A stretch of 64,000 bases of DNA from Rhodococcus rhodnii NBRC 100604 (GTDB lineage: Bacteria > Actinomycetota > Actinomycetes > Mycobacteriales > Mycobacteriaceae): assembly GCF_001894925.1 (NCBI RefSeq), contig NZ_BCXD01000020.1, positions 1-64,000 of the forward strand, in the 5' to 3' direction. Shown here in pieces: positions 55,602 through 64,000 of the stretch (the first letter of the stretch is position 1; the number at the start of each line of letters is the position of its first letter). Below the pieces are notes generated by a model. The model was given only the letters and a program-made list of their open reading frames with translations. It was not told where the DNA came from and did no database searches. The position numbers were made by a program, and so were the translations under genes.

Positions 55602-57188
55602 TCAGACGAACGAGGCGGCGTGGTTCACGAGATCGAGCAGCGGCTGCGGGAACACGCCGAGCAGGACGGTCGCGACCGTGGCGGCCGCGACGACGCCGGC
55701 GGTCGCGGGCCTGCGAACGACCAGCACCTCGATGTCGGGATCGGGGTCGGTGAAGTACATGGCGCCGATGACCCGCACGTAGAAGTACGCGGCGATCGCG
55801 CTCGCGAGGACACCGACGACGACGAGCGCGCCGCCGCCCGCGCCGGCCGCCGCCTGGAAGACCGCGAACTTGCCGATGAATCCGCTCGTGAGCGGGATGC
55901 CGGCGAGCGCGAGCAGCGCCACCGCGAACGCGCCCGCGACGACCGGTGACCGGCGGCCGAGACCCGCCCACTGTGCGAGCGTCGTCGCCTCGGCGCCGTT
56001 CGGCTCCCGCACGAGCGTCACGACGGCGAACGCCGCGAGCGTCGTCACGGCGTAGGCGATCAGGTAGAAGAGCACCGACGAGATCCCGGTGCCGTCGAGT
56101 GAGACGAGCGCCGTGAGCAGGAAGCCCGCGTGCGCGACCGACGAGTACGCGAGCATCCGCTTGATGTCGGTCTGCGTCATCGCGAGGATCGAGCCGAACA
56201 CCATCGACAGGATCGAGACGACCCACACGACCGGCCGCCAGCTGTCCACGAGCGACGGCAGCGCGACGTGCAGCAGCCGCAGCAGCGCCCCGAACGCCGC
56301 GATCTTGGTGGCCGCCGCCATGAACGCCGTGATCGGCGTCGGCGCGCCCTGGTACACGTCGGGCACCCACGAATGGAACGGGACCGCACCGACCTTGAAC
56401 AGCAGGCCGACGACGACGAGCGCACCGCCGACGACGGCGAACTCGCGGCCCGGGTCGTCCGCGGCGAGCGACGCGGCGATCCCGGCGAGGTCGAGCGTGC
56501 CCGCCGCGCCGTAGAGCATCGCGACACCGAACAGGAAGATCGCCGACGCGAACGCCCCCAGCAGGAAGTACTTGAGCGCGGCCTCCTGGGAGAGCAGGCG
56601 GCGGTGCCGCGCGAGCGCGCACATCAGATACAGCGGCAGCGACAGCAGTTCGAGCGCGACGAACATCGTGAGCAGGTCGTTCGCGGCGGGCATGAGCATC
56701 ATGCCGCCCGCCGCGAACAGCACGAGCGGGAAGACCTCCGTCTGCTGCACACCGGCCCGCTCGGCGTCGCGTTCGGCGACGCTGCCGGGAACGGTCGCCG
56801 CCTGCGCCGCGAAATGATCCGACTGGTGACCGGCGTGGACGGCGGCGTTCGTCACGACGCGCGCACGGGTGCGTTCGGCGACGAGCGCGACCGATGCCAG
56901 CGTCACGACGAGGACGGCGCCCTGCAGGACGAGGGAGACACCGTCGATCGCGACGGACCCGAGGATCGCGACGCTGCGGGTGCCCGCGAGCGAAGCGACC
57001 CAGACGAGCGCGACGACGAGAACGACGACCGAGAGCGCCACCTGCACCGCGTATCTCGCGCGGCGCGGCGCGAACGCCTCGACGACGACGCCCGCGATCC
57101 CGCCGGCGAACACGAGGATCATCGGCATGAGCAACGAGAACTCGATCGAGGGATTGAGCGCATCGGGGTTCAGCGCGTCGGGGTTCAT
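55602..57188 (-). CDS. nuoN: NADH-quinone oxidoreductase subunit N
   Basis: 528 residues with about 14 TM helices. Antiporter-like subunit of the membrane arm of complex I. LYLMCALARHRRLLSQEAAL, KYFLLGAFASAIFLFGVAML and GAVPFHSWVPDVYQGAPTPI contain the conserved Lys/Glu residues of proton channels; QTDIKRMLAYSSVAHAGFLL is the usual later motif. The N-terminus has a small [13 protein letters not shown] tandem. Start overlaps the nuoM stop (ATGA). Confidence 0.96.
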   Translation of the reverse strand: MNPDALNPDALNPSIEFSLLMPMILVFAGGIAGVVVEAFAPRRARYAVQVALSVVVLVVALVWVASLAGTRSVAILGSVAIDGVSLVLQGAVLVVTLASVALVAERTRARVVTNAAVHAGHQSDHFAAQAATVPGSVAERDAERAGVQQTEVFPLVLFAAGGMMLMPAANDLLTMFVALELLSLPLYLMCALARHRRLLSQEAALKYFLLGAFASAIFLFGVAMLYGAAGTLDLAGIAASLAADDPGREFAVVGGALVVVGLLFKVGAVPFHSWVPDVYQGAPTPITAFMAAATKIAAFGALLRLLHVALPSLVDSWRPVVWVVSILSMVFGSILAMTQTDIKRMLAYSSVAHAGFLLTALVSLDGTGISSVLFYLIAYAVTTLAAFAVVTLVREPNGAEATTLAQWAGLGRRSPVVAGAFAVALLALAGIPLTSGFIGKFAVFQAAAGAGGGALVVVGVLASAIAAYFYVRVIGAMYFTDPDPDIEVLVVRRPATAGVVAAATVATVLLGVFPQPLLDLVNHAASFV

Positions 57189-58792
57189 GGGCCCTCTCCC
57201 TCGGTGGCTGCGGTGCGGTCGACGGTGGGCGCCGGATCGCCGCCCTCGATCCGGCTCACGGTGCGTTCGACCGCCGGATTCACGGCGTCGAGAACGGGTT
57301 TCGGATACAGCCCGAGGCCGAGGAGCGCGAGGACGAGCGGCGCTACGACGAGCAGCTCACGCGGCCGCAGGTCGCGCACGCCCTCGTTGCCGCCCCGGAC
57401 GGGGCCCGTCATCATGCGCTGGTACGTCCACAGCACGTAGACAGCGGCGAGCACGAGCGCGAGCACGGCGGCGACGGCCGCCCACGGGTGCCGCGTGTAC
57501 GTCCCGATGAGTACGAGGAACTCCCCGACGAACGGGCCGAGCCCCGGAAGCGACAGCGTCGCGAGCCCCGCGATCAGGAAGGTACCCGCGAGCACGGGAG
57601 CGACCTTCCCGATCCCGCCGTAGTCCGCGATCGCTCGGGTCCCGCGTTGCGTCACCAGGAATCCGGCGACGAGCATGAGTGCGGCGGTGGCGATTCCGTG
57701 ATTGACCATGTAGAGAGTCGAGCCGGCGCCGCCCTGATTCGTGAAGACGAAGATGCCGAGCACGATGAACCCGAAGTGCGAGATCGACGCGTAGGCGACG
57801 AGCCGCATGATGTCGGTCTGCGCGATCGCGACGAGGGCGCCGTAGAGGATGGATACGACGGCGAGCACGACGATCAGCGGCGCGAACGTCGCAGACGCCT
57901 CGGGGAACAGTTGCAGGCAGTACCGCAGCATCGCGAACGTGCCGACCTTGTCGACGATCGCCATCATGAGCACCGCCGCGGAGGGGGTGGCCTGAGCGGC
58001 GGTGCCGGGAAGCCACGTGTGCAGCGGCCACAGCGGCGCCTTGATCGCGAAGGCGACCATGAAACCGAGGAACAGTGCATTGGCGACGGGCGCGGAGATC
58101 GCGAGCGAGCCGTCCGAGACCGCGGCGGCGATGGCCCGGACGTCGAAGGTGCCCGACTCGAAGGGGCTGCCGTCGCCCGCCGTCACGACGTACAGCCCGA
58201 TGACGGCGGCGAGCATGACGAGTCCGCCGAAGAGGTTGTACAGCAGGAACTTCACGGCTGCGCGAGCGCGGGGAGACGCCGCGGCGCGTGGCCCGAAGCC
58301 CGCGACGAGGAAGTACATCGGGACGAGCATCGCCTCGAAGAAGATGTAGAACAGCACGATGTCGAGCGCTGCGAAGGCGACGATCACCATCGCCTCGACG
58401 ACGAGGAACAGCGCGACGTAGCGGTGCGTCGCGCGGGGGCGATCGGCGTCGCCACGCGTGTCGTTCCAGCCCGCCAGCAGCAGTAGCGGGACGAGGACGG
58501 CTGTGAGCACGACGAGAACGAGCGCGATGCCGTCGAGCCCGAGCGCGTACCGGATCCCGAACGCCGGTATCCACGAGTGGGATTCGACGAACTGATAGTG
58601 CGCACCGCCGACGTCGAACAGGAACGCGAGCGCGACGGCCACGGCCGCGACGGCGAGCGAGACGGCGAGCGCGAGCGACTTGGCGGCGGTGTGTGCGCGG
58701 GCCGGGAGCGCGACGACGGCGGCGGCACCGACGAGCGGGAGCAGCCACAGCAGCGTCAGCCACGGGACGGTGCCGGCCGGATCGGATGTCAC
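57185..58792 (-). CDS. nuoM: NADH-quinone oxidoreductase subunit M
   Basis: 535 residues from GTG at 58792, overlapping the nuoL stop. Antiporter-like membrane subunit: [20 protein letters not shown] (the conserved Glu), [40 protein letters not shown] and [20 protein letters not shown]. About 14 TM helices. It translocates protons in complex I. The open frame upstream is shared with nuoL on another frame and does not reflect a fusion. Confidence 0.96.
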   Translation of the reverse strand: MTSDPAGTVPWLTLLWLLPLVGAAAVVALPARAHTAAKSLALAVSLAVAAVAVALAFLFDVGGAHYQFVESHSWIPAFGIRYALGLDGIALVLVVLTAVLVPLLLLAGWNDTRGDADRPRATHRYVALFLVVEAMVIVAFAALDIVLFYIFFEAMLVPMYFLVAGFGPRAAASPRARAAVKFLLYNLFGGLVMLAAVIGLYVVTAGDGSPFESGTFDVRAIAAAVSDGSLAISAPVANALFLGFMVAFAIKAPLWPLHTWLPGTAAQATPSAAVLMMAIVDKVGTFAMLRYCLQLFPEASATFAPLIVVLAVVSILYGALVAIAQTDIMRLVAYASISHFGFIVLGIFVFTNQGGAGSTLYMVNHGIATAALMLVAGFLVTQRGTRAIADYGGIGKVAPVLAGTFLIAGLATLSLPGLGPFVGEFLVLIGTYTRHPWAAVAAVLALVLAAVYVLWTYQRMMTGPVRGGNEGVRDLRPRELLVVAPLVLALLGLGLYPKPVLDAVNPAVERTVSRIEGGDPAPTVDRTAATEGEGP

Positions 58793-60666
58793 CAGGAACC
58801 TCCCACGAGTGCTCCGGCCAGGACGATCGCGGCCCCGGCGAACATGTACATCGCGTACGACCGGACGAATCCGGTCTGGACGCGCCGCATCCGCTGCGAC
58901 GACGCACCGAGCCCTCGCGGAATCGCCTGCACGACGCCGTCGACCCCGCGTTCGTCGACGTCGGCGAGCGTGTCCGCGAGGGCCCGCCCGGGCCGCATGA
59001 AGACGGCCTCGTTCACGGCGTCGCCGTACAGATCGGCGCGCGCGGCAGTGGTGAGTGCGCCTGCAGGAGGCGCGATCTCGGGCACCTCGCGCCGCGCGTA
59101 CTGCACGTAGGCGACGGCGACACCCGCGGCGACGACGGCGAGCGTGATGGTCGTCATCGCCCACACCGGGATGGCGAGTGCGTGGTGTTCGACGCCGACG
59201 ACGGGTTCGAGCCAGTGTTCGAGCCTGCCGCCGAGGGCGAGGAATCCGCCGATGCCGACCGAGCCGAGGGCGAGGAGGACCATCGGGCCCGTCATCGACG
59301 CGGGCGACTCGTGTGGGTGCGTGTCGGGCGCCCAGCGGCGGGGTCCGAAGAACGTGAGGATCATGACGCGGGACATGTAGAACGCGGTGATGCCCGCGCC
59401 CGCGAGCGCGGCCGTCCCGAGCACCATCCCGCGTACGCCGCCCTCCGCGAAGGCGGCCTCGATGATCTTGTCCTTGGAGAAGAAGCCCGACAGCGGCGGG
59501 ACACCGATGATCGCGAGGTAGCCGAGCCCGAAGGTCACGAAGGTGATCGGCATGACGGTCCGTAGCCCGCCGAAGCGGCGCATGTTCGTCTCGTCGTTCA
59601 TCCCGTGCATCACCGAGCCGGCGCCGAGGAAGAGCCCCGCCTTGAAGAAGCCGTGCGTGACGAGGTGCATGATCGCGAATGCCGCACCGGCGGGACCGAG
59701 TCCGACGGCGAGCACCATGTAGCCGATCTGGCTCATCGTCGACGCCGCGAGTGCCTTCTTGATGTCGTCCTTCGCGCAGCCGATGATCGCGCCGAACAGC
59801 AGCGTCACGGCACCGACCGCGACGACGGCCGTCTGCGCGGTGGGGGTGAGTTCGTAGATCGGGTTCGCGCGGGCGACGAGGTAGACGCCTGCCGTGACCA
59901 TCGTCGCGGCGTGGATGAGCGCCGAGACGGGCGTGGGGCCCTCCATCGCGTCGCCGAGCCACGACTGCAGCGGCACCTGCGCCGACTTGCCGCACGCCGC
60001 GAGCAGCAGCAGCAGCCCCATCGCGGTCAGTGTGCCCGAGGACGCGCCGGCCGCGCCGCCGAAGACGTCGTCGAACGACACCGAGCCGAAGGTCGCGAAC
60101 ATGATCATCATCGCGGTGGCGAGGCCGATGTCGCCGACGCGGTTGACGACGAAGGCCTTCTTCGCGGCGGCCGCCGCGGACGGCCGATCCGACCAGAATC
60201 CGATGAGCAGGTACGACGCGAGACCCACGCCCTCCCAGCCGAGATAGAGCACGAGGAAGTTGTCGGCGAGGACGAGCACGAGCATCGCCGCGAGGAAGAG
60301 ATTGAGGTACGCGAAGAACTTTCGCCGCTGCGGGTCGCCGCGCATGTACCCGATGGAATAGATATGGATCAGCGAGCCGACCCCGGTGATGAGCAGCGCG
60401 AAACACATCGACAGCTGATCGACGGTCAGCGACATGTCGACGCCGAGATCCGCGACCGGCACCCACGTGAAGAGGTGCGAGCTCAGCGCGCGGTCGTCCG
60501 CCGGCGCGGCGAGCATCGCGGCGAAGAGCCCCACCGCGACACCGAACGAGCCCAGTGCGGTGGCGCACGCGAGCAGGTGTCCCCACCGGTTGCTGCGCGC
60601 CCCCGCGAGCAGCAGGACGACGGCACCCACGAGCGGGAGCGCCGGAAGCAGCCACACTGTCGTCAC
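58789..60666 (-). CDS. nuoL: NADH-quinone oxidoreductase subunit L
   Basis: 625 residues. Largest antiporter-like subunit: [80 protein letters not shown], and a C-terminal lateral helix plus last TM. Conserved Glu/Lys of the proton path are present in GWEGVG and SAQVPL. It starts 12 bases after nuoK. Confidence 0.96.
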   Translation of the reverse strand: MTTVWLLPALPLVGAVVLLLAGARSNRWGHLLACATALGSFGVAVGLFAAMLAAPADDRALSSHLFTWVPVADLGVDMSLTVDQLSMCFALLITGVGSLIHIYSIGYMRGDPQRRKFFAYLNLFLAAMLVLVLADNFLVLYLGWEGVGLASYLLIGFWSDRPSAAAAAKKAFVVNRVGDIGLATAMMIMFATFGSVSFDDVFGGAAGASSGTLTAMGLLLLLAACGKSAQVPLQSWLGDAMEGPTPVSALIHAATMVTAGVYLVARANPIYELTPTAQTAVVAVGAVTLLFGAIIGCAKDDIKKALAASTMSQIGYMVLAVGLGPAGAAFAIMHLVTHGFFKAGLFLGAGSVMHGMNDETNMRRFGGLRTVMPITFVTFGLGYLAIIGVPPLSGFFSKDKIIEAAFAEGGVRGMVLGTAALAGAGITAFYMSRVMILTFFGPRRWAPDTHPHESPASMTGPMVLLALGSVGIGGFLALGGRLEHWLEPVVGVEHHALAIPVWAMTTITLAVVAAGVAVAYVQYARREVPEIAPPAGALTTAARADLYGDAVNEAVFMRPGRALADTLADVDERGVDGVVQAIPRGLGASSQRMRRVQTGFVRSYAMYMFAGAAIVLAGALVGGSW

Positions 60667-60678
60667 ACACGTCTCCGA

Positions 60679-60978
60679 TCAGTTGCGGAGCAGGTCGGCG
60701 TCGTCGACGGACGCCGACGACCGGGCACGGAAGATGGTCATGATGATCGCGAGGCCGACGACGACCTCGGCCGCGGCGACGACCATCGTGAAGAACGCGA
60801 AGACCTGGCCGTCGAGGTTGCCGTGCATCCGCGCGAACGTCACGAACGCGAGATTGCACGCGTTGAGCATCAGCTCGACACACATGAAGACGATGATCGC
60901 GTTGCGGCGCACCAGGACTCCCACGGCGCCGATCGTGAAGAGCAGCGCCGCGAGATAGAGGTAGTTGTCGGGGCTCAT
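60679..60978 (-). CDS. nuoK: NADH-quinone oxidoreductase subunit K
   Basis: 99 residues, three TM helices: [40 protein letters not shown] (the conserved Glu in CVELMLN) and [20 protein letters not shown] (second Glu in AAEVVVG). Both acidic residues of the proton path are kept. Overlaps nuoJ by 4 bases. Confidence 0.97.
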   Translation of the reverse strand: MSPDNYLYLAALLFTIGAVGVLVRRNAIIVFMCVELMLNACNLAFVTFARMHGNLDGQVFAFFTMVVAAAEVVVGLAIIMTIFRARSSASVDDADLLRN

Positions 60979-61730
60979 CGCTCGCCCCCGCCGTCGGTGC
61001 GCTCGGTGTCGTCGGTGCGCTCGTCGTCGTCGCTGCGTCGGGGCTCGAGGACGTCGCTCACCGAGTCGCGGGTGTACGTGCCGTCGGGCAGCCGGGCCAT
61101 GCGGTCGACGGCGTTGCCGCGCGCGTAGACGCCGGGCGACGGTTTCGGCGTCACGCGCCCGCCCGTGCGGAAGCGTTCGATGGACCGCTCGCGCTGACCG
61201 AGCCGACGCTCGAACCGTTCGCGGTGGGCGAGGAGCATCGCGCCGATCGTCGCGACGACGAGCAGTACGCCCGTGAGCTGGAACGCCCACAGGTATCGCA
61301 CGAAGACGAGTTCGGCGAGGCCCTCGACGTTGCCGCCCGCGTTCGCGCCGTCCAGTCCGACGAACGCAGCGGTCCCGGCGGCGCCGATCGCGCCGAGAAG
61401 CAGGACGGCGAACCCGAGTCCCGCGACGGCCGCGGCGACCCGTTGGCCGCGCAGGGTCTCGGCGAGCGAGTCCGACGAGTCGACGCCGACGAGCATGAGC
61501 ACGAACAGGAACAGCATCATGACGGCGCCGGTGTAGACGACGATCTGCACGACGCCGAGGAAGACTGCGTCCTGGGCGATGTAGAAGGTGGCGAGGACGA
61601 TCATCGTCGTCGCGAGGAACAGCGCGCTGTAGACGGCGCGCCGCGCGAAGACGACGCCGAGGGCGCCGACGATCGCGACGGCGCCCAGTGCCCAGAACAG
61701 CACGGCCTCGGCGCCACCGGTCGTCGTCAC
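60975..61730 (-). CDS. nuoJ: NADH-quinone oxidoreductase subunit J
   Basis: 251 residues from GTG at 61730. Five TM helices in the first 170 residues ([60 protein letters not shown]). The C-terminal 80 residues are hydrophilic and Arg/Asp/Glu-rich, ending [18 protein letters not shown], longer than E. coli NuoJ but usual in actinobacteria. Overlaps nuoI and nuoK by 4 bases each. Confidence 0.96.
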   Translation of the reverse strand: MTTTGGAEAVLFWALGAVAIVGALGVVFARRAVYSALFLATTMIVLATFYIAQDAVFLGVVQIVVYTGAVMMLFLFVLMLVGVDSSDSLAETLRGQRVAAAVAGLGFAVLLLGAIGAAGTAAFVGLDGANAGGNVEGLAELVFVRYLWAFQLTGVLLVVATIGAMLLAHRERFERRLGQRERSIERFRTGGRVTPKPSPGVYARGNAVDRMARLPDGTYTRDSVSDVLEPRRSDDDERTDDTERTDGGGER

Positions 61731-62266
61731 GACGCGCTCCGCTGATCGTGCTCACGTGAGTCGGGGTCGACCGGGCCGATGCGGCCGAGGTAGTAGTCGG
61801 CGACGGTGCCCGTCATGGCGTGCGGCGGCGCCTCCATGCCGTGATACAGCGGTGCGAGCAGGTCTTCCTTCGTGAAGATGAGGTCGCGCCGGTTGTCCTC
61901 GGCGATCTCGAACTCCTGCGTCATGGTGAGCGCGCGGGTCGGGCACGCCTCGACGCACAGGCCGCAGCCGATGCAGCGCAGGTAGTTGATCTGATAGTCG
62001 GCGCCGTAGCGTTCGCCGGGCGAGTAGCGGGCCTCGTCGGTGTTGTCGGCTCCCTGCACGAAGATCGCGTCGGCCGGGCACGCCCACGCGCACAGCTCGC
62101 AGCCGATGCACTTCTCGAGGCCGTCGTCGTAGCGGTTGAGGCGGTGTTTCCCGTGAAACCGTGCGGGCAGCCGCGGGTTCTCCTCGGGATACATCCGGGT
62201 GTGTTTGCGCTCGAACATCCCTCGCAGCGTCACCCAGAATCCGGCGACCGACTTGATGCTAGGCAC
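61727..62266 (-). CDS. nuoI: NADH-quinone oxidoreductase subunit I
   Basis: 179 residues from GTG at 62266 ([20 protein letters not shown]), overlapping the nuoH stop by 8 bases. Two [4Fe-4S] ferredoxin motifs, [12 protein letters not shown] and [12 protein letters not shown], give clusters N6a and N6b on the peripheral arm. A parS-like variant (62146) is encoded in RFHGKHR. The frame opens further upstream but only inside nuoH. Confidence 0.96.
   Translation of the reverse strand: MPSIKSVAGFWVTLRGMFERKHTRMYPEENPRLPARFHGKHRLNRYDDGLEKCIGCELCAWACPADAIFVQGADNTDEARYSPGERYGADYQINYLRCIGCGLCVEACPTRALTMTQEFEIAEDNRRDLIFTKEDLLAPLYHGMEAPPHAMTGTVADYYLGRIGPVDPDSREHDQRSAS
62146..62159. promoter_or_regulatory. 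parS-like variant in nuoI
   Basis: GTTTCCCGTGAAAC, the same one-mismatch variant found twice in parB. Confidence 0.25.
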
Positions 62267-63497
62267 GGCTGTCCTCCCTGCTCGGCAGTTCGGGTACGGG
62301 GTACGCGCCGGGCTTCGGCGCCGATGGTGGCGGCCCCTGCAGCGTGGCGCGGCGGCGGCTGCGGACGAGTCCCGCGACGGCGGCCACGACGACGAGCCCG
62401 AGTCCGACGCCACCGACCCACAGCACGGCGGTGGCGACGGAGTCGCCGTCGCGGCTGATCACGAGGACCGTCGCGACCGTCATGACCCACACGAGGGCGA
62501 CGGGGATGAGAACCTTCCAGCCGAGGTTCATGAACTGGTCGTAGCGCAGCCGCGGCAGCACCGCGCGCAGCCACACGAACAGGAACAGGACGGCCCACAC
62601 CTTGCCGACGAACCACAGCAGCGGCCACCATCCGGAGTTCGCGCCCTCCCACAGGTTGAGCGGGAACGGCGCGTGCCAGCCGCCGAGGAACATCGTCGTC
62701 GCGAGTGCGCTGACGGTGACCATGTTGATGTACTCGGCGGCCATGAACATCGCGAACCGCAGCGAGCTGTACTCGGTGTGGAAGCCGCCGACGAGTTCGC
62801 CTTCGGCCTCGGGGAGATCGAACGGCGCGCGGTTCGTCTCGCCGACCATCGACACGAGGTAGACGAGGAACGACGGCAGCAGCAGGAAGACGTACCACGT
62901 GCCCTGCTGCGCGCCGACGATCCCGGACGTCGACATCGTCCCGGCGAGCAGGAAGACCGACGCGAACGCGAGGCCCATCGCGATCTCGTACGAGATGACC
63001 TGCGCCGTCGACCGGAGGCCGCCGAGCAGCGGATACGTCGAGCCGGACGCCCAGCCGCCGAGCACGAGCCCGTACACGCCGATCGACGTGATCGCGAGGA
63101 TGTAGAGCACCGCGACGGGCAGGTCGGTGAGCTGCAGCGGCGTCGTCGTCCCGAAGATCGACACGACGGGACCGAACGGGATGACGGCGAAGGCCATGAT
63201 CGCCGCGACGATCGAGATGATCGGCGCGAGCAGGTAGATCGGCTTGTCGACGCCCTTGGGGATGATCCCCTCCTTGAGCGCGAGTTTTACGCCGTCGGCG
63301 ACGGTCTGGAGCATGCCGCGCGGCCCGACGCGGTTCGGTCCGACGCGAAGCTGCATGAAACCGAGCACTTTTCGTTCGGCATAGATCGCGACGACGGCGC
63401 TGGCCATGAGGAACGCGAAGATCGCGACGGCCTTGAGGACGACGAGCCACAGCGGGTCGGTGCCGAACATCGAGAGATCGGTCGGCGTGGTGTTCAC
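62259..63497 (-). CDS. nuoH: NADH-quinone oxidoreductase subunit H
   Basis: 412 residues. Eight TM helices and the quinone-site loop motifs: [60 protein letters not shown] and [18 protein letters not shown] 75-residue C-terminal extension is Arg/Pro-rich. Together with NuoB/D (outside the window) it forms the ubiquinone/menaquinone chamber. Start overlaps the nuoG stop. Confidence 0.97.
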   Translation of the reverse strand: MNTTPTDLSMFGTDPLWLVVLKAVAIFAFLMASAVVAIYAERKVLGFMQLRVGPNRVGPRGMLQTVADGVKLALKEGIIPKGVDKPIYLLAPIISIVAAIMAFAVIPFGPVVSIFGTTTPLQLTDLPVAVLYILAITSIGVYGLVLGGWASGSTYPLLGGLRSTAQVISYEIAMGLAFASVFLLAGTMSTSGIVGAQQGTWYVFLLLPSFLVYLVSMVGETNRAPFDLPEAEGELVGGFHTEYSSLRFAMFMAAEYINMVTVSALATTMFLGGWHAPFPLNLWEGANSGWWPLLWFVGKVWAVLFLFVWLRAVLPRLRYDQFMNLGWKVLIPVALVWVMTVATVLVISRDGDSVATAVLWVGGVGLGLVVVAAVAGLVRSRRRATLQGPPPSAPKPGAYPVPELPSREDSRA

Positions 63498-64000
63498 TGC
63501 TCACCTCCCGTGACGGTGACGCGCGCGCCGGACGTGACGCCGAGGGCGGCGTGCACGTGCGAGCCGGGGGAGTTCGTCGGGAGCCACACGACGTCGTCGG
63601 GCATGTCGGTGACGGCGGCCGGTGCCGTGATCGCGCCGCCGCCGGTCGCGACGGTGACGGGGTCGCCGTCGGTCACGCCGAGCGCGGCGGCACGGGAGGG
63701 CGACAGGCGTGCGACGGTCGCGCGCGCGGTCTGCGCGAGTTCGTGTTCGCCGTCGAGCATGCGGCCGTCGCCGAGGAGCAGCGGCCACGTCGCGAGGATC
63801 GCTTCGCCGTCGTCGAGCACCGGGACGGGCCGCCCTGCCGTCGCGGGCAGCGTCGCCGGGGTCCCGTGCCAGCGGCCGATGCGGGCGAGCTCGGTGCGTG
63901 CGGCGTCGGCGTCGGGCAGCGCGAGCGGCGTGCCCATCGCGCGGGCGAGTGCGTCCAGGACGCGGAGGTCGCTCAGCGCGGCGCTGCCGCTCAGGGCGGC
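63494..64000 (-). CDS. nuoG: NADH-quinone oxidoreductase subunit G, C-terminal part
   Basis: 168 residues up to the stop; the gene continues beyond the right edge. The visible part is the molybdopterin-oxidoreductase-like C-terminal domain ([60 protein letters not shown]), as in large NuoG subunits. Assignment rests on this domain and on the fixed order nuoG-H-I-J-K-L-M-N. An internal ATG at 63937 is not the start. Confidence 0.9.
   Translation of the reverse strand, partial: AALSGSAALSDLRVLDALARAMGTPLALPDADAARTELARIGRWHGTPATLPATAGRPVPVLDDGEAILATWPLLLGDGRMLDGEHELAQTARATVARLSPSRAAALGVTDGDPVTVATGGGAITAPAAVTDMPDDVVWLPTNSPGSHVHAALGVTSGARVTVTGGEQ

Noticed and set aside
57185-60883. A single 1232-codon frame suggesting a NuoL-NuoM fusion
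   Set aside because: Only the last 536 codons encode NuoM; the rest is NuoL read in the wrong frame.

Overview
The window is high-GC (roughly 69%, my estimate) actinobacterial chromosome spanning the replication origin. Gene order from 2.6 to 29.4 kb follows the mycobacterial oriC neighbourhood almost gene for gene: pcnA, mutT4, an Rv3909-like exported protein, murJ with a pseudokinase tail, sigM, rsmA, trxB, trxC, cwlM, a GNAT-like gene, parB, parA, rsmG, jag, yidC, yidD, rnpA, rpmH, then dnaA, oriC, dnaN, gnd, recF and a DciA-like gene. The gnd gene between dnaN and recF, the IdeR-type iron box and the DLW-39 gene between tRNA-Ile and tRNA-Ala fit Mycobacteriales. A Rhodococcus-like Nocardiaceae member is my best guess; genus is an inference.

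Layout. 1-2.6 kb: an ABC ATPase running off the left edge, a LuxR-type two-component pair and a sigma-factor scrap. 2.6-22.4 kb: RNA maturation, cell-wall control (MurJ, CwlM), thioredoxin system, chromosome partition (ParAB and parS sites), and the membrane-insertion/ribosome block (jag-yidC-yidD-rnpA-rpmH). 22.4-29.4 kb: the initiation region. 29.5-32.7 kb: a three-gene redox/hydrolase operon behind a promoter with an embedded operator. 32.8-44.3 kb: gyrB and gyrA, separated by a four-gene 'conservon' (cvnABCD) plus a 7-TM protein, then a DUF3566 protein and tRNA-Ile/tRNA-Ala. 44.7-55.6 kb: accessory genes, including an ECF41-like sigma factor with a divergent partner, a broken toxin-antitoxin pair, small oxidoreductases, an M23-type protein, an iron-regulated substrate-binding lipoprotein, a GH16 protein and a DJ-1/PfpI protein. 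55.2-64 kb: ridA and nuoN through nuoG (partial) of complex I on the minus strand.

Most notable signals. (1) The dnaA-dnaN intergenic holds 16 copies of the palindrome CTCGAG in about 560 bp and the rpmH-dnaA intergenic holds 6 more, many spaced 11-12 bp or multiples, beside ordinary DnaA boxes. I know of no described origin element of this kind. (2) A perfect parS forms the tip of a 34-bp palindrome that also looks like the terminator of the jag operon. (3) sigM carries an apparent one-base frameshift. (4) A conservon separates gyrB from gyrA. (5) The toxin reading frame of an RHH toxin-antitoxin pair is cut by an early amber codon. All assignments come from reading the sequence; no database search was run.
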